This document shows positions 45,401 to 53,554 of a DNA stretch of 64,000 bases, in pieces. The position numbers and the translations under genes were made by a program. Source of the stretch: Hemibagrus wyckioides (Eukaryota > Chordata > Actinopteri > Siluriformes > Bagridae); NCBI RefSeq assembly GCF_019097595.1, contig NC_080716.1, forward strand, positions 11,713,401 through 11,777,400, in the 5' to 3' direction. Numbering within the stretch: the first letter of the stretch is position 1; the number at the start of each line of letters is the position of its first letter. The notes beneath the pieces were generated by a model. It made no database searches, was not told where the DNA came from, and saw nothing but the letters and a program-made list of their open reading frames with translations.

Positions 45401-47379
45401 TGTTTACTTGTTCTGTTTGCGTGTATGTAGACGCTGGAGCGGAACTGGATGACCATTAGAGACGAAGCGCTAGCTGTGCTGGACACTAAAAGTGGACTCT
45501 TCTTGCCAGAAGATGAAAATCTTAGAGATACAGGAGACTGGGGCCAGTTTACACTCTGGCAGCAGGGTATAACACACACAGTCCAACAAATAAGCACATA
45601 TCACATCAATGCTTATTAATAAGCAGGAATGTTCACTGTCACACACTGCACACATATACACTACTTATCTTTATACATAACACTACTTACAGGAAGGAAA
45701 GTTGGTTCTTCATGCCAGAGTGTCCCCAAAACCTGTGCTTTACTGGAACGCTTCAACGAGGCCACCACCTGCAAGAGGGGCCAGGTAGAGCTCTTCCTTT
45801 CACTCCCATTACTCCCATCTGTTCTAGGCCAAGCTGAACATCATTCCTTACTCTTTAATACATAGAGCTAAAGATATAACAGACTTGCAGAGAGCTACTT
45901 AGATTTACAAAGAGATTTTAGTTTATTTATTAGAAATAATTGAGATTAAATACAAGTTCTCAGTGAAATCTGTCACAGTTTGGACAAACTTTGTTGCCTC
46001 TGCCATTAACGAATGAATTTTGCTGTTGTAAATTTTATTACATGTTCCTTGGTAAATTTTTGTGCAACTGAAAATATTTATTTAGCTGAGATAATGCATG
46101 CAAGTGGCAGGTTTTTATTATAGAAAGCCACATTTTGATATTGCAGCTATGCTGAATTCTGAGATCTATATATATTAGAGTATATTATACTATATATTAA
46201 TTATCATTTCTTTAAGATTAAGATAATGTAAATAATAAACAGGTTAAAAAGTGTTCTTTAACAAAGCAAAACGTATAATGGTTCATAAGATGACGATGTC
46301 TGGAAGGAGATTATAGTTGATTTAACATTTTATCACAGGACTCTACAGTGTCAAAGATTTTTGCCATGTGGGAGACTCTCTTTTTTTTTCTTCTGGTTTC
46401 TTGGTAATGAGACTTCAAGAAAGAGAAAGAAAACTATTTTTTTCCTGGACTTTCCACAACATTAAAGTCAAACTGAAACTGAAAATTCTGTTCTTTATAT
46501 AAAAAAAAGGGTAGTAAATTGCTGTGGGGAAAAGAACAACAAAACACTTCAGGCTGTGTTAGAGGAAAATAGTCAACTTTGTGGTAACAGTGTAGTAATA
46601 ATCACTCCACTTTGCCTCAGGCATCATCAGGCCACATTGTTGCTGAATGTATTGTAGAATGCTTTTACTACAGTGTATTTTATTCTTGGTGAAACTCATG
46701 ACATAGACATTTTAAGCTTTGGTAAACATGTTGGATTAAGAATAATTGAGTGCCTTGTAATTAAACGTTCATATATTTTATTTACATGAGAAAATGGTTA
46801 TATAGAGAAAAGGGCTAATATTAAGGGATAAAATCTAACATAGCCCCATGTGTGTGTGTACTGTGCATTGTGTTTGTGAATTTATCTGATTCACAGTGTA
46901 ATACCACCCCCTCTTGTATTTCTTTCAACTTCAGATCAAGTTCTCAGTGATGCAGCCTGGCACACATGTATGGCCTCACACTGGACCCACTAACTGCCGT
47001 CTGCGCATGCACCTAGGACTCGTCATTCCCCGTAAAGGCTGCCGAATCCGCTGTACCAACCAGACCCGGTCAGTTAACAGCGAACAAGCCAGGAGAAACA
47101 AAACATTGAAATAAAATGAAAAAGTTTCAGTGTGGATTTCTAGAGCAACAGAAATACAGTCAATGTATTCTCTTCATTTTGCTCCTTTCTTCAACATTTA
47201 CTAACAAACCTGTGCCTGTGTGTTGCAGAGAGTGGGAAGAGGGAAAGGTGTTGATATTTGATGATTCGTTTGAGCACGAAGTATGGCAGGATGCAGACAG
47301 CTACAGGCTCATCTTCATTGTAGACGTCTGGCATCCAGAACTCAGCCAATCCCAGAGGCACAGCCTCTCCCCCATATGA
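18903..47379 (+). CDS. asph: Aspartyl/asparaginyl beta-hydroxylase (long ASPH isoform)
   Basis: Exons: 18903-18942, 25063-25215, 25595-25666, 39328-39381, 41409-41489, 41885-41920, 42193-42222, 42506-42541, 42660-42686, 42828-42851, 42982-43167, 43276-43361, 43466-43552, 43668-43818, 43898-44034, 44172-44270, 44356-44445, 44538-44678, 45431-45566, 45693-45784, 46935-47068, 47229-47379. All join in phase (680 residues; human 758). A short cytosolic tail is followed by a membrane segment (about residues 33-54, FTWLIVLALLGAWMSVAVV), an EF-hand-like loop (DADGDGDFDVEDAK), a variable acidic region, then TPR-like repeats and the 2-oxoglutarate/Fe(II) domain. His601 (VWPHTGPTNCR), His647 (SFEHEVW) and Arg657 (YRLIFIVDVWHPE) line up with human His679, His725 and Arg735. 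The enzyme hydroxylates Asp/Asn in EGF-like domains in the ER lumen. The acidic-region exons are tentative one by one; the catalytic exons are certain. Confidence 0.93.
19421..19480 (+). mobile_element. LINE 3' tail with decayed TCTTATC repeat
   Basis: GAATTTCCTCCGGGATTTAATAAAG followed by imperfect TATCTTCTCTTATCTCATCTTATC repeats. The same tail design occurs at 55099-55216 and, inverted, at 59263-59415. Confidence 0.65.
19675..20246 (+). mobile_element. Composite Tc1 remnant: family A piece, inverted family A piece, family B end
   Basis: 19675-20025 is the 3' coding half of family A ([44 protein letters not shown]). About 20030-20105 is a family-A segment in the opposite direction (TCTATCGGGTTGAGGTCAGG). 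20110-20246 is the family-B 3' end (TCTTGGTGCCAGATACCACA to TATGGCTGATCAGTGTA). All frames are broken. It lies in asph intron 1. Confidence 0.75.
20250..22210 (-). mobile_element. Probable decayed DNA transposon in reverse orientation
   Basis: Stretches such as CAAGCCATCACACTACCACC, TCCACAGAACATTATCACTA and ACATAGGGCCAGTTTTGTTG resemble, in reverse, a common fish Tc1/mariner-type repeat. A (TTA)n run lies at about 21405-21436. No intact frame or matched ends were found, so the family and limits are uncertain. Confidence 0.4.
22830..23101 (+). promoter_or_regulatory. Candidate internal asph promoter (P2)
   Basis: A locally CpG- and GC-rich block (GTGACGCCCAGCGCGG, AGGCCGAGCGTAGATCGGG, CCAGCGAACGCTGC) lies in an otherwise A/T-rich intron, directly upstream of an ATG exon that splices in phase. 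AAAAATACCC near 22954 could act as a TATA-like element. In mammals ASPH has a second, muscle-type promoter in the same relative place; applying that here is inference. Confidence 0.5.
23102..23147 (+). CDS. asph: Candidate alternative first coding exon of asph (junctin-type start)
   Basis: ATG at 23102 opens MGETEADGTKMANLE and stops one base into the next codon at a GTAGAT donor (23148), i.e. phase 1. The exon at 25063 needs exactly phase 1, so both first exons splice to the same membrane exon. The short acidic N-terminus resembles the mammalian junctin/P2 start (MAEDKE...) in place and character. An acceptor-like TTTTTCCCTTGCAG ends at 23070, so part of the leader may be spliced. Confidence 0.55.
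23102..37848 (+). CDS. asph: Junctin-like ASPH isoform with giant KEKE luminal domain (exon model)
   Basis: Model: 23102-23147 (or 18903-18942), 25063-25215, 25595-25666, then any of the phase-1 cassettes 27286-27477, 28897-28938, 30581-30622 and 32137-32169, ending in 35882-37848. With all cassettes the frame closes at 848 residues. The order is a cytosolic tail, one membrane span, an EF-hand-like loop, acidic/basic linkers and a lysine/glutamate helix in the SR/ER lumen. Mammalian junctin, from the same gene, anchors calsequestrin to the ryanodine receptor through KEKE motifs. Its C-terminal KSTNMKDVS-type ending is echoed here by QSESMKEVSAHNKDQKE. Which cassettes are used cannot be told from the DNA. 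The fish luminal domain is several times longer than mammalian junctin (about 210 residues in all). Confidence 0.7.
25063..25215 (+). CDS. asph: asph membrane-span exon shared by all isoforms
   Basis: Acceptor TTGTGTTCACAG, donor GTACGT, phase 1 on both sides. It encodes EPQAVPAAVSKSPKKSEGY and the single hydrophobic span followed by VVWFDLVEYNNVV, matching the mammalian type II membrane anchor. Confidence 0.95.
25595..25666 (+). CDS. asph: asph EF-hand-like exon
   Basis: A 72-base phase-1 exon encoding TLGKVYDADGDGDFDVEDA then KVLL. The DxDGDGDFDxxD loop is a canonical-looking Ca2+ ligand set. A long alternating GT/GC tract starts 12 bases after its donor. Confidence 0.93.
25679..25791. repeat. 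Alternating purine-pyrimidine (GT/GC)n tract
   Basis: More than 100 bases of GTGTGTGT and GCGCGCGC blocks in turn, in the intron just after the EF-hand exon. Such CG-rich alternating sequence is among the strongest Z-DNA formers. Confidence 0.95.
26889..27090. repeat. Compound (TCTA/CTCTAT/CTTT/CT)n microsatellite
   Basis: Runs of CTCTAT, then CTAT, then CTTT, then CT, then CTAT again. The open frames across it (LSISLSIYLS-type) are microsatellite translations and not genes. Confidence 0.95.
27286..27477 (+). CDS. asph: Candidate asph cassette exon with acidic tail
   Basis: After a good acceptor (TTTTGTGCTTTATAG) a 192-base phase-1 frame encodes GLPDFCKGLVSVHTE ... ESVMKEEKEEEEERVTG and ends at a GTATGT donor. 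A second in-phase acceptor (GATGCAG, 27423-27429) would give only the last 48 bases, the acidic part. No homologue of the first half is recognised, so the short version may be the real exon. Confidence 0.5.
28897..28938 (+). CDS. asph: asph 42-base cassette exon, copy A
   Basis: Phase 1 to phase 1, encoding EESPVTKTPKKASR between a CTTTTTATGAATCAG acceptor and a GTATTTAAGG donor. It is a paralogue of the exon at 30581-30622: same length, same phase, same donor word and similar flanks. Confidence 0.65.
28991..29510 (-). mobile_element. Tc1-derived miniature element (family B deletion subfamily), copy 1
   Basis: Ends TACACAGACCAGGCATAACA and TGTTATGCCTGATCGGTGTA are inverted matches with TA edges. 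The transposase, read on the minus strand, keeps the N-terminal DNA-binding part but jumps at ACAGTGCATGATGGGTCAGG (on the minus strand) to the last codons. Copy 2 at 52415-52949 has the identical junction. It is inserted in the intron after exon copy A. Confidence 0.87.
29858..30265. repeat. Unclassified interspersed DNA repeat
   Basis: The block runs from TCCTGCCAGGATTCTGCTGA to TCCCTCCAGGAAAATTAAGC, which look like weak inverted ends, with an A/T-rich middle. It resembles a non-autonomous fish DNA transposon, but I cannot name the family. Confidence 0.4.
30581..30622 (+). CDS. asph: asph 42-base cassette exon, copy B
   Basis: Encodes ESISPTTKIKNASK, phase 1 to phase 1, between TCTTTTGTATCAG and GTATTTAAGA. 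Duplicate of 28897-28938. Confidence 0.65.
30629..32136 (+). other. asph intron, A/T-rich
   Basis: It holds a (GT)n run at about 30726-30750, a short block shared with the copy A flank (30762-30815) and a very A/T-rich low-complexity stretch at about 31660-31800. Nothing else was recognised. Confidence 0.55.
32137..32169 (+). CDS. asph: asph 33-base cassette exon
   Basis: Phase 1 to phase 1, encoding DEKEEILKKIR between CCACTATCACTACAG and GTAATTAG. Charge and size fit the linker series. It may be a third, more diverged member of the duplicated exon set, because the downstream intron again has a TTTTTGGTTTGTTGTTATGG-like block. Confidence 0.55.
32698..33955 (+). mobile_element. Degenerate family-B Tc1-like element with a repeated 3' half
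   Basis: It starts TACACTGATCAGCAATACCA and ends near ATGTTAGGGCTTATTTGTGT. Two successive versions of the same coding region (33250-33535 and 33635-33925) both begin CTGGGAAACCTT(T/G)GGTCCTG. The word CAGCCCCTGACAGGTC occurs at about 33211, 33232 and 33543, marking the duplication. All frames are broken. Confidence 0.75.
34245..35303 (+). mobile_element. Near full-length, degenerate family-B Tc1-like element
   Basis: It begins TACACCAATCAGCCGTAACA and ends TATATTGATCAGTGTT. Coding remnants run in order from an HTH part (ARQLAQSISKTKGLVACSQ) to the central and C-terminal parts. Unlike the two miniature copies it keeps the middle of the gene, so it serves as a comparison for their deletion. 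Several frameshifts make it dead. Confidence 0.8.
35456..35600 (-). mobile_element. Terminal fragment of a family-A Tc1-like element
   Basis: ACACTATATTGCCAAATGTT, then TTGGCCCACCCTTTGCGGCT, is the family-A 3' end in reverse orientation (GGPTPY and AAKGG codons read on the minus strand). Confidence 0.7.
35882..37848 (+). CDS. asph: Junctin-type terminal exon of asph with giant KEKE repeat
   Basis: Acceptor TCATTTATCTAG at 35881; the frame enters in phase 1 and stays open to TAA at 37846. It encodes about 655 residues: a leader (EPSTRQIGHKLKAALKEQLR ... LAEVRSILAQEEEERKS), then from about 36100 to 37620 variants of KAEKERAEKERLAKE (15 residues, 45 bases; some units shortened), then a non-repeat tail rich in Lys/Ser (KKPKQSESMKEVSAHNKDQK ... 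SSVWKKSTS). Glu and Lys/Arg alternate in blocks of three to four, the pattern of a stable single alpha-helix. KEKE motifs of junctin and triadin bind calsequestrin. Long frames on the opposite strand here are only the complement of the repeat. Copy number is probably polymorphic. Confidence 0.82.
38162..38167 (+). terminator. Likely poly(A) signal of the junctin-like transcript
   Basis: AATAAA 314 bases after the TAA of the KEKE exon, followed by T-rich sequence. Its presence supports use of 35882-37848 as a terminal exon. Confidence 0.55.
38168..39327 (+). other. asph intron after the KEKE exon
   Basis: A/T-rich sequence with a CT/T tract at about 38542-38572, a (TG)n run at 39048-39088 and a CT-rich run at about 39205-39241. 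No gene or transposon end was recognised. Confidence 0.5.
39328..39381 (+). CDS. asph: asph exon encoding GLKEQ, first exon of the enzyme-specific branch
   Basis: Encodes GLKEQIVSENKDKPTKTA, phase 1 both sides, matching the mammalian continuation GLKER after the EF-hand exon. It shows that the enzyme isoform skips the junctin branch. Confidence 0.8.
39382..40630 (+). other. asph intron, nothing recognised
   Basis: A/T-rich sequence up to the family-A miniature element. A few open frames are short and unrecognised. Confidence 0.45.
40637..41175 (+). mobile_element. Tc1-like family-A deletion derivative with both ends
   Basis: Starts TACACTATATTGCCAAAAGT and ends AACTGTTAGCAATATAGTGTA. Only the 3' half of the transposase remains ([44 protein letters not shown] in shifted frames). 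About 540 bases, in an asph intron. Confidence 0.85.
41409..41489 (+). CDS. asph: asph acidic-region exon with apparent GC donor
   Basis: Acceptor TTTGTTTATAG. The exon encodes DTLESYKETGSEEEKNEKPV then PDVSLNE. The phase-1 end requires the donor AAG|GCATGT. The nearby GT (GGCAT|GTTATA) would put the next exon in a frame that stops at once. Confidence 0.6.
41885..42851 (+). CDS. asph: Run of five small phase-1 asph exons (acidic region)
   Basis: 41885-41920 (DKVAAPSSFQPF), 42193-42222 (DSQESIDSTG), 42506-42541 (ELVVEASPEKTL), 42660-42686 (ELSATERYQ) and 42828-42851 (DILADENK; donor AAAG|GCAGGT). All are phase 1 to phase 1, so any can be skipped without a frameshift. Each has an AG acceptor after a pyrimidine-rich stretch, but single short exons are hard to prove by eye. 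A dense ATT/ATA low-complexity block lies between at about 42305-42445. Confidence 0.5.
44830..45085 (+). repeat. tRNA-like SINE-type repeat, copy 2
   Basis: Shares CTGACTGGCATCTCTAAATTGTCC, CCCTGTGATAGGTTG and GTGTAGGATAAGTGGTACAG with the copies at 3252 and 57100. It lies in an asph intron. Confidence 0.6.
45785..46934 (+). other. asph intron, nothing recognised
   Basis: A/T-rich intron between the last TPR-side exon and the first catalytic-histidine exon. No repeat or gene was recognised. Confidence 0.5.
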
Positions 47380-48830
47380 AGCTTTAAATCAACTGCAAGA
47401 CTTACTGTGACGTCTCAGCCAATTACAGCCACAAGCCAACCCTGACCTCCGGCTGATCTCTGGTTCTGAACAAAATACCACGTGAATATATGCTGTTTAA
47501 TTGAATAGTGATTTATGAAGAACATGGGTAATGGATGTTGTCCTTCTGGTGTCCTGGTTTTTCAATCATGAGGAAGGAAAGGTGGCTAGATTATAGCTGT
47601 TTCATGTTTTGCTAAGCTTGAGATATGCACAAGCAATTAAAAATGAGTGCATCAAATTCCACAAATGAAGATTTACAGATAGTATGTATGATTGAGAGAA
47701 ACAGTCTAGCCCGGAATAAATGAGATCACTGAAATGGACCAAAGTGAAAGGTAATGCTGTAGGATGAAGGAGAACGTGGACCACTGAAGGTGCATAATAC
47801 TGTTACTTGAATACTTGTATACACTCACCGTTCACTTTATTAGAAACAACTACCCATTGACGCAGCGATCTAATCAGCTGATCATGTGGCAGTATCACAA
47901 TGTATGAAATCATGCAGGTGCAGGTCAAGAGCTTCACTTAATATTCATGTCAAACATCAGAGTGAAGAAGAAGTCTGACCTCTGTGAGTTTGATCATGGT
48001 AGGGATGTTGATAACAAATGGGCTGGTTGAGTATTTCAGAAACTTCTGATTATATTCACACAAGGAACGGTGCTAAAAATTCAGCACTGAGTGAGTGATA
48101 GTTCTTTCAGTGAAAACACCTTCTGGATAAGGGAGGTCAGAGGAAAATGGCCATATTGGTTCAAGCTGCCAAGAAGCATACAGTAACACATACTTTCATC
48201 TTGTTGTCTACGATCGTGGTGTGCTGAATCATATCTCGGCATGCACAGAATATCAAACCCTAATGCGGATTTGCTACAACTGCAGAAGACCACATTGGGT
48301 TCCACTTCTGTCAGCCAACAAGAATCTGAGGCCATCATGAGACACTAGCCTGTTATGTGGAGATCAGCAGTATCTGAAATACTCCAATCAGCCCATATAC
48401 TACCATCAGTACCATGCTTGCAAAGATCAGACATTTTCTTCATTCTGACATTTGATGTGAACATTAACAGAAGCTCTTGATCTATATTTGCATGATTTTA
48501 TGTTTAGAGACCTGTATGAAAATACAGGTGTTCCTAACAAAGTGGACTGTGTGTTTATTAGCTGTATTACAAAATGCCACTTAAGGGGTTGATAATATTG
48601 CATAATAATACAGAGATGATGTGACTTTGCACTACATGTATTAAGTGTTTGGATGTATGTGAAGGTGTAGGGAACCCATACTGCAGACACCTCTTTCTGT
48701 CATTTAAATAAAAACCTGTGCCTTATGCCTACACTTGTCAGGTGTGTAAAGATTCACTAGTCATGCAATGTAAAGCCTAAACAAGCATTATTTTTGTATT
48801 AAATAAAACACACATGTAATTATGAGTCTT
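47380..48830 (+). other. asph 3' UTR region
   Basis: Non-coding DNA after the asph stop. It contains a family-C Tc1-like element (47820-48554) and A/T-rich sequence up to the poly(A) signal. Confidence 0.55.
47820..48554. mobile_element. Tc1-like DNA element, family C, degenerate, in the asph 3' region
   Basis: Left end TACACTCACCGTTCACTTTA, right end GTGTTCCTAACAAAGTGGAC then TGTGTGTT. Internal blocks shared with the family-C copy at 10045 include GCAGGTGCAGGTCAAGAGC and AGAAGACCACATTGGGTTCC. The ORF is lost. Confidence 0.78.
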
Positions 48831-48840
48831 GTGTTTTATT
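48802..48840. terminator. Palindromic bidirectional poly(A) signal between asph and ggh
   Basis: AATAAAACACA at 48802-48812 (plus strand, asph) and its exact inverse TGTGTTTTATT at 48830-48840 (minus strand AATAAA, ggh), separated by 17 bases. Another plus-strand AATAAA lies near 48709. Confidence 0.55.
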
Positions 48841-49750
48841 ATATTAGATTGCCTGGATCTGATGTGCCTTGAAATTCAGTGGATTGAACATGTCAAATGC
48901 TTCCTAGCTGCAATAAGGACTAAGGTTTGATTATATTACATCTATACTGAGGCTCAAGCTTTAAAATAGAAACTCCAGATGGGAAATTAAGGGCCATTTG
49001 AAAACGCATATGTATATCATAATTTAATGCTGTTTTATTGTCACACTATAACTGACTCGCTCACTAGTACAGAACAAATAATTAGGTTGCATTGTGAACA
49101 ATTTTCCCCACATAGCCACTAACTTTATTTAGGAGCTGCTGGTCATGCTTCCAACCGTTGGTCTACTTCTATAAATGCACAAAGGCAAATAAATACATGT
49201 GCACACAAGTTATAAACTTATTTATAATGATACCTACATCAGATTTGATTTTACTGACAGCAACAGACATTTTAGTTATAATTTAATGTTTCTTACTTGG
49301 ACTTGACCAACATTTAGGCCTGCCTAAACCTTTTAATGGAAAAGCTTCAAAATACCAGTCTGGGAAAAACCTACCAGTGACTGCTGAGGTTGTGACCCTA
49401 ATTGCTGCAATCTGCATAAGGTTCATCATGGACCTGCCAGAGTGCATGTAATATTAAACTGCTTTATTGTTTCCTAAAGTTAGATACTGGAAAAAAATAA
49501 TATGGAAGCATGATAGCTGCAATCACATGGCAACTAGGTTTACAATACGATTAACTTATTTATATTTTCATTCCAAAATGTATAGACTCAAACATGGATT
49601 TGCCAACAAGCTTTAAATTTTTAAATGAAATAATTGCTACAAAGGCAGCACCAGTATTTCAACTTCATTTATACACTTCAAGATGCTGTGAGCACAACAT
49701 GGCTTAAACATTTCCAAGCATTTACACAATTAAAACAGTAAAATAAAGAC
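48841..49750 (-). other. ggh 3' UTR (inferred)
   Basis: The sequence between the ggh stop and the minus-strand poly(A) signal at 48840-48835 is A/T-rich and has no frame of note. An alternative minus-strand AATAAA lies near 49136. Confidence 0.5.
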
Positions 49751-52700
49751 CTAATCAAAATAATATGTCTGTTCAAAAGAAGACTTGCTTCCAGTGTAGG
49801 TGGGCTGGAAGTTATAGATTAAAGCATTCTGTTCCTCTTTTTGGCTGGGAAATTTATGAAGACTTTTTCTTGCTGCAGAAAGGAAAAGAAAGAAAAGCAC
49901 TCTTATTGTAAGCATGCGTTTAATTAAGAATACCTGGTTAAATAGACATGTGATGTTATCAAGGGCTTTTTACACAGTCAGTTTTTCTCACTGATGCGAA
50001 AGTGCCAGACAAGCCATTCATTTTAAAGCATCATGCCATCTGTTTATCCAATCAGGGTTGTTGACACCACAAACATGCAAATAAGAAGGTTAAGTCAGGG
50101 GTTTAGGAAAGTAGAGTGTGAAACGTCAGATTATGAATAGCTGGGATTATTGAGGTAAATGTGAAACCAGATAGAGCAGAATTTCGACCCAGAGTGAACT
50201 ATTTCCAGTGTGAGTTAAGTCTACTATATCATATCATTTCAAATGGTGTACTTTAAATCTTTTCATACCTTCATTGACAAAAAACTGGGCCATGTAGAAA
50301 GTGGTTCTGATAGCAGCGGTCGAGTGAGGGATGTACGTATGAGTCCACTCGAATGCATTTTTCTCTGGGTGCCACTGGGTTGCATAAATTGGGAAATCAT
50401 ACGCTGTACAAATGTGAACAGAGAATAAAGATTCTTTAGAAATTCAATTATCAAATAAAGTAGTCTAATCAATAAATCGCACACATTCTCACCTTCCACT
50501 GTGGACACGAACTCCGTTTGTCCGTCTGCGTTTGTACTCAGAATTCGGTAAAAATTTTTCAGCTTCTCGTTCCCAGTGAAGCTCTGTCCCAGAGAAAAAC
50601 AAATACTGTAGTAAGGGTATAATAGTGGTTTGTTTTATTACAGAAACTGTAGGGAGTGGTAAAGTTCTTTAGTAATAATAGAAATATTAACATAAGTAGT
50701 GTAATACCTCAGTAGTGATACTCCACTGATGAGAGTTCTCTGTGAGTGGTTCATTTGCCAGTGATGTTATCAGGTCCTCTGGGAAGTCTTTAAACATTCG
50801 GCTGTCCTTTGATTCTATATCACGGAGGAGTGGAGTAGGGTATAAATAATGGCTGGGCATGTTAAACAACAATAGGGTCAAGCGGACGGCTCTTACCACC
50901 CTGGGCTTGAACCTCCACTTTGTGTTTTATTCACCACAGCAGTTTGTCAACCATTACAGTTAAGGCTTAGACGCTTTTTTAAACCTTCAGTTGTTCCTCT
51001 CACTTTCATAGATGGCTTACCTGTTTAGAGTTTGGACTCTGTACTCTTCTTATTTTGGCTAATTATTACTTAGCCAGCACTGTACTGCTGAATCATGTGA
51101 TGCCTTGCAGTTCAAAATCGGTCTGTAATAGACTTTACTTTTTTCTTTGCCAATGATTTATCATGATTTATCAACCCACCCATAGAAAATGTATCTTAGC
51201 CTTAGATCAAGGCCAAAATTGCGATAACAATCAAACAAAATATTTTACAGCCTTAGTCACAGTGGGGTGCCTTGAGATGGCACAGTTTGGTGTAGTGGTG
51301 GGCAAAGTACACATCTTCTGTACATAAGTGAATGTAAAGCCTACACTAACTTTAGTGTTTACACGGCATTGGTATTTGTGCATAGGCTCTACCAAAGAAA
51401 AAGGACAATAGAATTTTAGACAACATAAGAAAATATTAAGTACAACTTTATTAAAGTAAAATTTTATACTTAAATAAAGTAAAGAAACTGGAAAAAAAAT
51501 ACTTAAGTATAGTAACGAATTACATTTACTTTGTTACTGGATTAGTGCAAATTAGCCAAATCAGCTTAAAGTTAGACAGAAATTTTGCACAATCTACCCT
51601 CCTTCCCAGCCTTTGGTTAGGTCAGTAAACCAGTTTTAATAACTTTCTTACCACCATGGAAGCCTTTAACTGTAAATAAGAAAAATGTATGCAGATTTAT
51701 TCCTTTTCAATAACTCACCATTGGTGAATTTGAGTGGTAGAGCAACACCACTGGTATTAGTTTTGGACAGCAGAAACTTTCCACTAGTCAGCAGTGTGAG
51801 CTGCTCAAATCCCAAGCATGTTCCCCAGACAGGAAAATAGTCTCCTTTTGAATTTGCCTAGCAACACAAAAAATCCAACCTTCAACTCTGATTAACAAAT
51901 TATTAAGTAAAATTGAATAATCACTTTTTTTGGTAATTGGACATTATTTTCCTTTGAGACTTTGACCCAAGTTTTACAGCCTCGCACTGTATGTGGAAAA
52001 AGCACATTCTCTTGATTTGTGAACATTGTACTGTGATCTGATAGAGAACGGTTACGTTCAAACTACTCAGCACTATTATGCTCTGAATTTGACGAGAACG
52101 AAATGAACAAGCTGAAACGGTGTAGTGAATCTTACCTCCAGAGCAAGATTGTAGAATATTCCTGCTGCTTTGGCATAACCAGAGGAAAACATGCTGACAC
52201 CTCCACCAGGAAAGTGGATTCTATGGGGCGGGAAATAAAGATTTGTACAATATAATGCAACAATGAATAGGGATTATTCCTGGGGTTCAGTTACTCACCC
52301 ATTTATAGATTTAAAAAGTTTGGTGTATTCTTCTTCAGTCCTATTAATCCTGTGCACATAAAAATAACAATATGTATCTCAGCTTTATACTGTATCAGTA
52401 CTGGTGTACATACATACACATCGATCAGGCATAACATTAGCTCTGATTATCTCCACATCATGGCCCCTGTTAGTGGGTGGGATATATTAGGCAGCAAGTG
52501 AACATTTTGTCCTCAAAGTTGATGTGTTAGAAGCAGGAAAAATGGGCAAGAGTAAGGATTGGAGCGAGTTTGACGAGGGCCGAATTGTGATGGCTAGACC
52601 ACTGGATCAGAGCATCTCCAAAACTGCAGCTCTTGTGGGGTGTTCCCGGTCTGCAGTGGTCAGTATCTATCAAAAGTGGTCCAAGGAAGGAACAGTGGTG

Positions 52701-52943
52701 AACCGGCGACAGGGTCATGGGCGGCCAAGGCTAACTGATGCACGTGGGGAGCGAAGGCTGGCCCGTGTGATCCGATCCAACAGACGAGCTACTGTTGCTC
52801 AAATTGCTGAAGAAGTTAATACTGGTTCTGATAGAAAGGTGTCAGAATACACAGTGCATGACGGGTCAGGGCTGATTTGGCAGCAAAAAGGGGGACCAAC
52901 ACAACATTAGGCAGGTGGTTAGGCATAATGTTATGCCTGGTCA

Positions 52944-52978
<35 letters not shown>

Positions 52979-53554
52979 ATAAAAGGTGTATTTTATCATG
53001 TAAATGTAAAGTTAATTTACTTTGTCATGTTAAAGATTACAGAAATATGAGCTAACATTAGTGGGTTAGCTATATACTAGAGTTTCTCAGCTCGTGCGTC
53101 CTTACTTGAAACTGTAATGTACTATTATTTGGAGTTTAAATGGGCACCATTATCAATTATAATCTTTTATTAAACTCGAACACATGCCTTAACAGGATCT
53201 CGTCCCAAACACGTACACTTCCGTATTTAACGCACTATTTTAATGTTTAGCACGCTTCGACTCACATCACGGGGACGACTCGTGCGCCCGCAGACTCCAG
53301 GTACTTGACATAGGACGCCGCAATGTAGGCATTTTCCCCGGGTTTAGGACTGTACACTTCCTGCGCTAGAACACCTTCACACAACAAAACACTGATATAT
53401 TAGTCGTAGAGACTTAAAGACAAAACAAATGCGTGTCAACACCGCTCACGTTACCTATTATGGGGAAGTCATTTATCTGGTGTCCTTCTGTAACGACAGC
53501 AAAGGAAATGATTTGGAAGAAGAGTGAGACAAACGTCAGGCAGATGAGCTTCAT
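49751..53554 (-). CDS. ggh: Gamma-glutamyl hydrolase (folylpolyglutamate hydrolase)
   Basis: Exons in coding order: 53554-53455, 53374-53266, 52349-52299, 52220-52136, 51857-51719, 50814-50708, 50583-50493, 50403-50269, 49872-49751. All are GT-AG and in phase, totalling 939 bases = 312 residues plus stop (human 318). The start [20 protein letters not shown] is a signal peptide. [13 protein letters not shown] opens the class-I glutamine-amidotransferase-like fold. The nucleophile is Cys129 ([11 protein letters not shown]) and the catalytic His is His239 ([10 protein letters not shown]). The C-terminus [15 protein letters not shown] matches the mammalian end. The enzyme is secreted or lysosomal and trims gamma-glutamyl tails from folates and antifolates. 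It converges with asph and is head-to-head with nsmaf about 2 kb away. Confidence 0.97.
50816..51718 (-). other. ggh intron, nothing recognised
   Basis: A/T-rich intron between ggh exons 5 and 6. No repeat or gene was recognised. Confidence 0.5.
52415..52949 (+). mobile_element. Tc1-derived miniature element (family B deletion subfamily), copy 2
   Basis: Left end TACACATCGATCAGGCATAA, right end ATGTTATGCCTGGTCAGTGT. The internal deletion junction ACAGTGCATGACGGGTCAGG is the same as in copy 1 (28991-29510). It lies in a ggh intron, antisense to ggh. An AT microsatellite (TATA)n follows at about 52952-52978. Confidence 0.88.
52524..52910 (+). CDS. Short ORF: DNA-binding half of a Tc1 transposase without catalytic domain
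   Basis: The 128-codon frame is open and contains the N-terminal paired-like HTH pair ([36 protein letters not shown]), the GRPR hook-type motif ([15 protein letters not shown]) and the second HTH ([13 protein letters not shown]). It then runs through the deletion junction into QQKGGPTQH, the normal C-terminus. All three catalytic acidic residues are absent. If made, it could bind transposon ends but not cut; whether it is transcribed is unknown. It may simply be a young, not yet decayed deletion product. Confidence 0.6.
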   Translation: MLEAGKMGKSKDWSEFDEGRIVMARPLDQSISKTAALVGCSRSAVVSIYQKWSKEGTVVNRRQGHGRPRLTDARGERRLARVIRSNRRATVAQIAEEVNTGSDRKVSEYTVHDGSGLIWQQKGGPTQH

